In this document: piece after piece, positions 41,601-54,095 of the stretch
How the letters are laid out: each line of letters starts with the position of its first letter
Numbering within the stretch: position 1 is the stretch's first letter
Source of the DNA: Branchiostoma floridae
Taxonomy: Eukaryota; Chordata; Leptocardii; Amphioxiformes; Branchiostomatidae
DNA: 64,000 nucleotides
Direction of reading: 5' to 3'
NCBI RefSeq assembly: GCF_000003815.2
Contig: NC_049987.1
Span: 18,462,066 to 18,526,065 of the forward strand
Notes under the pieces: generated by a model
What the model was told of the DNA's origin: nothing
The model's database searches: none
Seen by the model: the letters and a program-made list of their open reading frames with translations, nothing else
Translations under genes and position numbers: made by a program

Positions 41601-44600
41601 CTTTTCCATATTGCCAAGCAAAATTTCAGACAACTTGCAAAATGGTAGGTAACAGAAAAAAAAAACAGCTAAGACCAGGATTTTAGCTACAATTTTATTA
41701 TTCTGAGTCCAAATTTCTTGGTGAGTCACAGTAAGTGACTATTGTACGGGGGTCTGGGGGCATCCACCTTCCATGGTGGAGTTTTTGAGAATTTTAAGTT
41801 AAAATGTTGCATTCTATTAAGCTATCTAGCATCTTGAGAGAGGGGCAAAATTACTGTCAGAGAGGTCACAGTAGAAAACTGTGACCACAAGTGACCTAGT
41901 AACATCCCTGGTCAATTAGAATTTTACGCTTGTCAGAGGCTCTGTTCCCCATGGTGTGTAAGGGTGTCTAGTGCATCCAATTTCTTGTTATTTTAAGAAA
42001 AGCCTGTGCAGATGATGCCATGATGCATGCCTGGCTAAAAGCCTGGCAAAGACATAATCCAACCTACATGTAACTACCCATCCTCACCTGGACGACTGGG
42101 AAGAGCGCCATTTTTCACTCCGACCACAATGCCTCCCTGTCCAGAAGCGCCCATGTTGCCGAGGGATACGCCCGGCAACTGGGAAGGTCCGCCGGCCGCG
42201 CCCGTGGAAGACGCCTGGGTGCTCCCTGTTGGGAAATAAGACGCTGATCAATACCATCGCCATAATTTTCATTTCGTATTGGCAGCTGAAATATTGCGAT
42301 GGTCTCTAGAGAATTTGATAATATTTTCATTTGTCTCTTTCCATCAGTCAAAAGTTTGGTGATACAATTAAGACATGAAGCATTGTATCTTTGTCACCAG
42401 AATTGTTCAACTTCTATAGCTGTCAGTCATATTATTAGGCCACAGCAGTTTGTTGGTTCTCGGATGTTTGTAAAAATTATGAAAAACAAGATGAAAACAG
42501 AACATGTTGGAAAAGTCTGTAAATGGTTTACATGGAAGCTTCCAAGGGAGATGCCGTAATTTGGTCAGAATTCATTTTCCTTAAAAAGCTCTGTTTTTAC
42601 CCCGCTTCTGAACAAGAATGCCTGAAAACCCATGGCAATATGAGGAATAAAATTTTCATTTTAGGACATATTACTACTTCAAGGTTGTGTTCTAATATGA
42701 AAATTAAAAAACAAACTTGTTCAAAACCTTCTTTCTCAACAGTGTTAAATGTACTGTACAAAAAATAACTCTGTTGATGGTAGTTTTTCCATTCCATTCT
42801 ATTAGACTAAATACAGTCCTATAATTTTGGGACCATCTTTTGCTAATTGAGGCTCTAAATTCTAATAAATATCTTCATCCTTCCAGCACTAGATAAATCT
42901 TTTACCATTCATTTTCCCCAAGCGATTTTCGAACAGAGGAAAGAATATCTCAAGACTTCCAGTTGCTATTCTGGGACTTAACTGTCGAATTGTCATGGCC
43001 ATGGTGAAACCACACAGCAATAATTCACTTGTGAAATCAATTCTTACCCAGGCATATTGGCAATGTCGGCAAAATGTAATTTTGGAATTGTTAACAACAA
43101 CTTGTCTTCATCTTTTTTAATCATCACAAGAAAGCATTAGGAAGTATATATTATAGAAAAGCAGCTAAACAGATGCCAGACTGAGTGTGTATTCATTATA
43201 TTAAGCTGAAAATAGACAATGGCCTGTAAATGATTTTCTAATTGACTGCTATGGGATACAACCCACAGTTGTATTCGTCAAATGATTTCACGAAGCTGAC
43301 CAGTGGGTAGAGTGTCCGCTAAATTGCATTTGGGAGTTCAGATCAAACCCAGGGCCAGGTCATTTGATTTCATGTATCTCCAAAGACTTGGAGAATGGTA
43401 CATACTGCACTCCAAGGAACTCGAACTAGCCCATATGCATATGGTGAAACTTGCTTGCGAAATGGTGTGGCCTAGGGGTGGGTACCGGTACAGAAAATTC
43501 AGGTCCAGGTCCAGTTCAGGTCCAGAGTATCAGGTCCAGATTTGGACCTGAACCTGGACCTGATTCAGTATGTGAGAACTTGTGAATGGAGGATACTCAA
43601 AACAATGGTCCATTTCGCAACAAAGACATCTTTCTGTTTTGTGGAGTAGTTGACTCCCACCGAAACGTGTGAATTCCTGATCATATAATCTGTTCATTTT
43701 CCAATCGGTCCAACATCCGGTCCACCGAATTTTTTCAGGTCTGGTTTTTCTGGACCGGTCCAAAAAGAAAGAAAAAATGGTTTGTACCGGTACACAGTAT
43801 CAGTACCCAGCCCTAGTGTGGCTTAAAGGCTATAGCAACAGAAACAGGCCCATACACTGAAAGGTATTAGGAAGGTTTTGGTATGTCATTGAATTTTTAA
43901 TGACAGAACCATCAACAACATTTTGTGTCATAAGATAGCTGAATTTTAAGCATATGTCCCTCCCAAAAATTTCTATCATAAACTAGGTACAAGTATTGGC
44001 AAATGAAACAGGATCCTTACTCTGATAGTAACAAAAGAAATATATGAATAACTTGGTCAGTTGGACGATCACTAGATACTAGATAAAAAGGTTCTGTATC
44101 ATAATCATATAATAAATGATTGTATGAATTTGCAATAAAGATTATTATTACAATAATTAGTTTAAAGCAAGTTATGTACAGTATCGGCCAATGTTTCAGT
44201 GATCGTCTGTTGACCTTCCTCGGGGCAATACTGATAGTTAGCTTTGTTTGCAGCGACAACTTGCTGCAGTGTCGAGTAAAACCAGTGCTAGTCTGTTTTG
44301 CCTTAAACTTTAAAGGCAATCTACGGTAGGGGTGCGTAGCGGTACAGAAAATTCAGGTCCAGGTCATGGTCCAGAGGATCACGTCCAGGTCTGGACCTGA
44401 ACCTGGACTTATCTATCAGTGAAAACTTGTGAATGGGCGATCCTCAAAACAATGGTCCTTTTCTCCACAATGGGTTCTGTTTGGTGGCGTATCGATGTCC
44501 ATTGTCGTTTAAACATCCTATCTTTATGTAAACAACACTAACTGCTTCTGTTTTATACCAAATTTCATTGTAAAAAAGACTTTTAACTCTCCTCTACTTC

Positions 44601-47600
44601 GCTCTTTTTATTTTCTTGGACCTGTAAGCCCCGACTCACATGAACGCATGCCAGTAGAATCTGTTCATTTTCAAATCAGTCCAAAATCCTGTCCACAGAT
44701 TTTTTTCAGATCCAATTTTTCTGGACCGGTCCAACAAGAAAAAAAAAGGTTTTGTACCGGTAAACCTCTAGACTTGAATCCATGCATGCAAGCCGCTACC
44801 TTCCCTCTAATTGCTTTATTTTGAGAAATACTTCAATTCTCCCAAGTGACAGGAACATCCTTTGGGACCGGACGGTCAGACGGCTATGCCGGGATCTCAG
44901 TACGCGCAGATAAAAGGAAACACAAGACCGCATTACCGCGCACAAAGGACGCACCAGCCGTCACAAAAAGATGCCTTCAAATTTTTACCAGCTTGTAATT
45001 ACACCCGCGTGCTGGATTTATGGGGGTATAATCCAATTGCGGGGTGTATAAAGTGGCGTACTATTCATTAAGATGGAGTATTGAATGCAACGGGAAGATT
45101 GAATTACCGTGACTGGGGCTGTGTAAGGGGAAGCTAAGCTACTCCCCCATGGTAGATGGGAGGAAATCAATTAAGCCACGTTATGAGAAGACGTTACGAA
45201 CCGCTGCGTCTCGTGCATCTCTCGGACCAGGGGGGGCAGACGGGATGGGATCCCGACGCGCGCTTTCTCCGCCTTGCCAATGTAGCAATTAACCCTCTTT
45301 GTAAACCTCTCCCCAGGTTTGACAACCCCGGCACTTTAGATTACTGTAAATGCATTTTAGTTTGCAGGGATTTACTTTCGCTGTAGTGGAGTGTTCAGGG
45401 TAGAGCCATAGACTTTGTCACATACTATAATGGAAAAATGCTCACGTTTGCAGTGAAGTGGCCACGGCGAAAACCACAAACATAAAACTCCAGCAATCAA
45501 GTCTGCATTAACAGTATGCTACGGTGAATCTTGAAATCTTTGCGCCAGTTTTATTTTTGCAAGGACGTCTCCATTATTACAAGTACTGGATTTACATAAT
45601 TATATCAACCCAAGATTGAGTTGTCCAAAAATTTGTTTTTTTGCTGGAAGTATTGCAGAGTAAGACTTGCTGCAATCAAGTACATTTCAAAGTCATTATT
45701 TATGGGCACCCTCACTAGCTTTATAAGCTTTTAGCTAGATGTTCAAAATTAATGTATATGGATTTGGTGTTCTAAAATAAGTTACATCAATTAGCTGTTG
45801 TGGTGAGGCATGCCTGTGAAGCTGGTTACTAGGGTTGGGCCCCAATACAGAAAATTTAGGTACAGGTACGGTCCAGGTCCAAAGAATTGAACCTGGACCT
45901 AATTGTGAATGGGCAAAACTTAAAACAATGGCCCATTTTGCTACAAATGAATCTGTTTGGTGGAGTATCCTATCCTCGCATAAATGACTCTTAACTGCAT
46001 CTGACCAAGTTTGACTGACTGTGTAGAAACTTGATAAAAATGACTATCAAGTCTCCTTACGTAGCTCTTGCTGCACGCCTGCCGCAGTAGTGCCGGTATA
46101 ATCTGTTCATTGTCTAATAGGTCCAACATCCGGTCTACTGAATTTTTTTCAGGTCTGTTTTTTCTGGACCGGTCCAACAAGAAAGAAAACGGTTTTGCAC
46201 CAGTACACCATACCGGTACTCACACCTACTAGTTACTGTTATAACAAAGATTGGTTATAACTTATACATGTAACGTTAACAGTTGTATTGATACAGACAC
46301 AGTGAACATACTTTTCTTTGCATTTCTACTGTACAACAGAATATTGTTTCATCCACACAGTTAAATCACTGCAAAAGCCCAAACTTTCCTCTCCAACTGT
46401 CTGGATACAAAAAGTAAGTTACCGTGAAAATAAATGAATCTACAGTACTGTATATACCAGTAAGGCTGCTTATAGTACAGAAAGAGGCAAGGCCTGGGGA
46501 GAGAAAGGGTCAGGTATACACCTGGCTCATTTGCATAACCTGATTTGTGCTCCCAGCCAATGGCTGATGAATAAAGGATGAGAGGGTATACAGTAGCAGC
46601 CATTAATGTTGCCAGGAGGGATCCCCAGGCATATAACCCACTCCAGAGTGTATTCTATGTCACAACCTGCGTACTCCTTTCAATGATCCGGCTGAAATAT
46701 GATTTGCATGGATACCCTTACAAGATACTAAGTTCTCGATTACACAGAAAGGGGCTTAACCCTATAGAAAAATGCAACCAAAGGAAAAGAAATATTTTAG
46801 GCTTGTCTTACCAATACCTTATCTTAGCATCTGAGATTTCGCCCAGAAGCAAAGAAGATAACGTTTTTGTCTTGATGGTAATTATGACAGGAAAAAGCCA
46901 GGAAAGCGAGGGGTAAATAAAGAATATATCTGTCAATCTATACAACTGAGTCTACATGTATAACTTAGTTTGATTTTCAATAATCTATGAAATTTTGCAG
47001 TTAACATTTATGCGAGAAGTATTGATCCAAAGTTTAGTGGCACATTATTTCGGCCTGGCAGATTCAGAGGGTTAAGTGACGATTGATTAAAAAGAGGATT
47101 TTTTGCATACCCCCCACTTTTTCTATATCTTAGCTGAACTGCCATTTCTTTGCTTGTACTGTCCCTGAGGGCACTAGCCATCGCAAGGGAGGTCCGGGGA
47201 AATTTTGAAACCTGGACACTCTGAAACTCTATTTTCTGCACTTTCTGGGCCAAATTTTGCTGATAGACTAGCTTAGATTGAATGAAATTTCTATCACTGA
47301 AAAATGCAAATCAGTCTGCTTTTTAAAAAAATTCTTGGACATTTAAGACAATAAAAGCAGACTTTCTAGACTAAGAGTGTGTGTGGTTCTTCCAAACCCC
47401 GAACCCCACCCCACCCTGGCTACGGCCATGATTTGAATACTCTCTTAAACTTCAGTATAGGCGAGGGCTCTGATTGGCTCTGAGTCACATGTTTGTCATA
47501 ACAGCATGATAATAGCTTGAAAATTTGGAACTTTGATTGCCATTACACTGCTTCTGAGAAATAAGTGATACAAAATAATGCACCGACCTGCAGGGAAGCA

Positions 47601-50600
47601 TTCAAATGAGCAAACCAGAACTAGAATGAGATGGATACCTTGCTCCTTCCACCTGTTGCATTGTTGTACACTTACATCTAAGACATTTGTGCAAGATGTC
47701 TTACCCTCAGATCTTGAGGTGGAGGCACCTTGGTCGACTGTCGCAGTGAACTTCTTGAGGTCCAGGTTTTCAGTGTCAGCCTTGTCCACCTTGTCGTAAC
47801 CATACCAGCCTAGCAGCTCGTTCATGGTGTGCTCTGCAAAATCCTGGGGTAACACAAACAAACAAACAAACAACTCTTATATTGTTCTGCAAAACTACTG
47901 ATAGTATCAAATATGGCCGTATTTTACATGACTGTAAATCGGGCCGAAACATCACATTTAGTGAAACTGTAGGAGACCACACTAAGGCACGATCTACACA
48001 CAGTTTTTCCCAATATCGGCGAGGCTACAACCTCTCACCAACAGCTTTTTTTCATCGTCAAGATGGAACTACTATATCGCCATTGCGGTATCGGGAAAAT
48101 TTCTCCCGAAAGGTCAGGACCATTCGTGCGATACCTTACCGATAGCTAAGCAGGGGTCCCCGACAGCTTCGCGCGCGTGTAGATGCTTCCTGACTTCGGG
48201 AAGGCTCATTAGCATATAACGCTATTTGGAAAATCGCGCTATATGTTTATGACTGCAAGCGCCATGGGTGTCTGGCCCCCTACGTTTTAGATCCCTCCCG
48301 ACATCTCCACAGATATCGGTAAAAACTGTGTGTAGATTGGGCCTAAGTCTCAAGTCTTGGCAAGTTTGATATGACATAATTCCATTTGTTTCCAGGGCCT
48401 ACGTATACATGTTCATGTACAGGCCAACAGAGTTCATCGTCATGTTTCATTATCTAGCTGTGCTGGTTGCACGGATGACGATGGTCTAACAGTTAGACCC
48501 TGATGCTTAACTACATACCGAGACATTTTAGTTATATACTAGTACTATGGGGGAGGGTGGCAATATCTTTGGTAAAGAAACAACATGTAATAAATGGAAA
48601 CAAATGGGAGTTTTTCTAACATGCTATACTTACAATCTTCTATCTTTCTAATATCAGCTAATCTGCAAAATGGTATATTTTGCAATAGAGTAAAAATAAA
48701 TCTTAATGCAAAAGGACGCAAAAAATATCTATACAGCTGTATATTGCCTTATTGATAGTCCCCTCTTTGACAGATTGTGAAACAGAAACAAAAATTATCA
48801 GCACAAATTACAACAGAAACATAAGCACTGACCTAAGCACTGTAATACTACTTATATCATTAATGCCTAGTCACCAGAATATTGAGTTATACCTAATCGT
48901 GATATATTCCTCCCACTTATCCTCTCTCGGAATGGTGCTTAGTTCCCATCCATGCATATTCCATATTCCCATCCCGCTATACCTGACTCCGCTAGAAGGG
49001 AGGTGTGACATTCCATCCCGGTCATAATTTTCCGCTATGATTGGCAGGGCATACCTCTGGAATGTACAAGTGTCTGTGGGGAGGGGGGCGGTGGGTCGAG
49101 TGACTGTTGGTGCAAGCTCCTAGCCTGGCAGGCCAACAATGGATAATGAATTGGAAACAATTGCTTGTAAATGATTCATGTCGAGTTGTATGGAACCTAG
49201 ATTGGAATGGATTGTATCGACTTTTAGAGATTTCTTTCAATGATATTTCAATCTATAACTGACTCTCATAATTCTACAGGGTAACACTTACTAACTAGCC
49301 TAAGACTGCTTTATCTTAATGAAAAGTGTTTATAATCAAGGCTTTCTCAAGAATATCTTGAACATCTGGATATATAAGCTAATTTATTGACACAATATAT
49401 GAAGTATACATATACCTTCTGCATTACCGATACCGAAAGAAGATCTATTTAAATTTATACATATTTTTTCTTTTACTGTGGCACTCAAATTAATATGTTT
49501 CTTGCCAAATATTGAAAGAATAATTTAGAACTGACATTAACTCATAGTTTGATATTGAAAAGTCATTTGTTAAAGAAAAATTCCTTGATACAGTGCTGAA
49601 GGCAATCAAATGCTAATTAATTTCAATTAATCAAGATCAAAACATCTTGAGGGAAAACTGGATTACTATACTATTTGGCCTACACAGTTTGAAACCTCGA
49701 GGAGGTCAATATATAGAGTAGATCACATTTTCAACTTAAAAATTCCTATGTTTCTATGTTCTCCTCTGGCTGAATTTCAATCTAAAATGTCCCATAACCA
49801 AGAAAATAACTTGACACGGCCCAGTGATTTCTCAAGTTTTCTTTCAGCTTACATTTTCTGCCAAATCCGCCAAGATTTACAAGACTTAGTGTTAATCTTC
49901 AAGTTCCCAACCATAGCATGGGTAGCACATTTGTATACAGATTCAGAATAACAACTGCTTTGCATCATGGGACTGTTGTGACACTGTTATGTTTTATCCA
50001 ATCCCTTCTTTCCAGTCCATTCCTGTATATTTTAGAAGTGCTGAATAAACAAGTTTGAACTCAAGTCATCCCATCTGTTATTTCTAAGGCAGACTTTAGA
50101 GTTATTTGAAACTGCGACCAGCTCCTGTTTCTTTCTTGTTTACAATCAAACTCTCGGAGGGACCAGGTTTTCTGGGTTGTGTTTCAGGACTTAGCTGGCT
50201 GGCTGTCAGGGCCAGCATAAGTTACACCATACACTGTCAAGAACACTTGCAAGTCCAAGCCTACCCAAAGCAGCTGTGATCGTTAGACCACCTTTTACTA
50301 TTACCATAAGGCCTTGGGAAGAAATAATGGTGTGTTGCTAGTTACCCAAGTAAAAACCTGCTGACACTAGAATTATTAGGGGTTGACACTGTCAAGGGAC
50401 ATAAAATTTGATTCTTTTGAATATGACACCTGAGTAATAAAAATGTTGTGGAATGTTTTCCAACAGTTTCTATACTCATTTCTACGGCAACATTGCTATC
50501 ATAAGAAAGAAGTGATATAAAAAGACTCACCAAACCTAAATGAAAGTCCTATTTAGGTTGACAACGAGCAATAATATTATATCTGGATATGAAAATATGA

Positions 50601-53600
50601 TGTTAGAAATACCTGTATCCTGATGCATTTCAGTTAAATGATGCTACAATTATAATTGCTGGATTGCTTTGAATCCCAACCCTATCTTTTTTTAATGACC
50701 ATATCAAAAACACAATATTAACTTTTCAAAGGCCTAACCCCACTGCCCAGCTTTGCAAACTTTTCAGGCAAATTTTCTAAACAAACAAGTAACAGATACA
50801 TACTTGGCCGTCTACCCTTCCAATTTTGGTGGGTTTCATGTTTGGATTTTGAGTGGACACATAAGGCGATGACTGATATCATGTGATGTGCTTTTGTTAC
50901 GGTCAGCCCAATGTCAAGGTTAGGGGACCACAAGGTCAACATACAGTAACAGACTCTGGGAAAACTGTTTCAGTTTCTGACTCACCTATATCATGTACGT
51001 CACTTTTTATCGACATTTTAGCAAGTTACAGAGTGTAAAAGGTCATAGAATATCTAATTTGTAGTCGGTTCAGGCTTGATTTTAAGCTTGTTTAAAAATT
51101 AGACGTGCAAAATGTAAATTGCAGTAAATTGATGAAAACAAAAACATATCTAACATGTCTAAAAAAAGCTGCAAGAAAAGCTAGGAAAGCATGGTGAACT
51201 GGTATCATCAGTTTAAAAAGTTCCATGTTTTTCAACTATCATCTACATTTGCCAAAATTAGGCAATCATGTTATTGATCCAAATTATAAGAAGTTACACA
51301 ATGATATCATTGGATGTCAGGTAACCCTTTCTTTCTGTATGATGCCATCATACAGAAAGGCTAACAAGCGCATGTTTATGCTCCGAAGACTCAAGACGTT
51401 CGGACTTCCGGTGGCTGACTTGGTAACGGTGTACTGTGGATTTATCAGACCTATTCTGGAATACTTTGCACCAGTGTATCACAACAGTCTTACACGCAAA
51501 CAGACCGCAACCTTGGAACTAGTATAGAGACGTGCCTGCCGAACAATCCTTGGGCGTCACTACACTGACTACTCATCAGCCCTGCAACAGTGCGGACTTG
51601 AAACACTGGAGGAAAGAAGAACCAACCTCTGCCGTAGGTTTGCATCCAGTATGCAGAAGTCAGAAAGAACTGCTGACCTGCTACCGCAGACCCGTGGACA
51701 GGCACATGGCCGTAACCTGCGGAACTCTCAGGCACTGACTCTACCTAGTATCCACACTGCCAGATTCCACAATAGTCCAGTACCATCAATGCTAAGACTA
51801 CTCAACGAAACAAAGTGACACTGTTTACGAACTGTAAATCATGTATGTTTTATTCATGTCAAATAATTAATCCACTAAAACAATAATACTCTCCGATATC
51901 ATTAGTTTTAAAGTGTAATAACGTGCTAGAAATTGATTACGTATGTTAAAATAAGCAGAGATTTTAATGTACAACAAGACAAAATTCAGCTCCATGCTGC
52001 CAGTATCTTGTTTTTAAAATAAACCATTTTTGATTGATTGATTGATATGTCAACTGTCAATCATCATTGGTCGGCTGTCAATTATCATTGGTCGGCTAGC
52101 TGTCAATTACCATTTGTGAGCTGTCAATTATCATTGGTCAACTGTCAATTATCATCTCAGTTAGGTAACCAACGGCAGATAGAATTCCATGTAGCCAAAA
52201 ATGTAGTATTAATGGCAACTTTTAAGTCATACAATGACATCATTGGATGCCAGGTAACATTTGTTTTTCTTTCAATCATCACAGTGATACCACAGGCCAC
52301 AATTCTGTCAATCATATCACTTTGACAGGTAGATCCAGAGCTTAAGCCAAAACACACCTGTCCATCATCATCTCAAGTCTGACAGGTGTAGTACTGTTAG
52401 AGACAGGGTTGGCTGGGGCAAGACTATACCCAGACTGCCATGTCAGGACCATGGGGTGAGGTTTCACAAGCCAGCTGGTTCACCTTGAATGATGACAGAG
52501 AAAAGGGGCAACCCCCAGGTGTCAGAAGCCACTTCTATGAGAGTGTTTATCTTGATTGATTTAACACAAGTGTAAATTGATGAAAAGCTCTTGCAGTTGC
52601 CAGTTCGAAAGAAGGTTGCTAGGGGGGCCAAACTTCCCCAGCACAAGACCGAAAAATACCACCCGAAGAATCCTGACAACAGCATGTACAGAGGATGAGA
52701 TACAAATATCGGACGTCCCGCTGCAGTATCACGGACAGCTACTAGGGGGGCCAAAATCTAAACATTTTTTCATCTTGCCAACACCTACTAATGTTCAAAT
52801 ATGCCAAAGATCCAACAACAACTTTTCAAGTTATGTTGCAGGGCTCGAAATTCATTTTTGGGATTAGGTGCACCGGTGCACCCAGCTTAAAGAATTGGGT
52901 GCACCAATAAAATTTTGGGTGCACTACTTAAATTTAAGTAATTACCTAATATCAAATTCTTAAACAAGTGCATTAACAGACATTTTTATTATCTTTCTAA
53001 TGCTTAGAATAGTTAGATGTCAAGAATATTATGTATACTAGTATACTTTGATATCTTTACATATATAAACCTAAAAAAATAATTGGGTGCACCCTGTGCA
53101 CCCACAGAAAATAGTTGGGTGCACAGCTCCAATTTTGGGTGCACCTGGGTGCACATGCACCCAGTATTTCGAGCCCTGTGTTGTCAAAAGACAAACATGC
53201 ACAGACTTATGCACACAAAAATTAAACTTTTTTGACAAATAAACTATAAACTTAATATAATAATAAAGGTACTAAAACGATTCTACATCAAGGATTTGGA
53301 TTACAGGCTATACAAAATCCACACTTAGACACTTAAAGTTTAACAGCAATGTACATTTTCTAATGATGGTCTTTAACATGTGAAACTTTTTTACATCCAA
53401 ATGATACCGATAGTGTCCCAATTATGCATGTTTGTTATATCTCTTGAGTAATCTGACACTACAGCGCCTACACAACTGATAGTTCATTCTAGATCACTCA
53501 GTTTCAAAACCACCTGTTATCCCTAACCCACTGTTTAATTGCGAAGATCAAACCACCAATCAAAAACCACAATCTTGAGAAAGAATTGATAACTGTCTTC

Positions 53601-54054
53601 TTAATGTAGTGGTCTTCCCTGCAATATTACAAGTGTTACCTACATTTTGCATATAATATCCACTTTTTAAAAGTCGTTTGAAACAAGCATTTGGCAACTG
53701 TTCCATAATGCTGGCATATATCTGTGTCACACATGTGGCCCAGCCAGCGACTTGTCACATCCAATAAAGGCCACATCAAATAATTGCCTTGGTTCCAAAT
53801 AATTTCCTTGACATCAAATTTACCATGATGACAACATGAAAACAAAGGGATAAGGGACAACTGGAATATGCATGGGTTTTCATGTTAATTATCTACTTCA
53901 GAATTTTCTTACATTGTAGTAAGAGATGGCAGACTTCACCCCCTGGCAGAAGGTATTGAAACTTCAGTGCCCCCTCTGGCAGAGAATACTGGAACTGATG
54001 TTAGGACAGACAGACAGACATAGACACACAGACACAAACACACACACACACATA

Positions 54055-54095
<41 letters not shown>

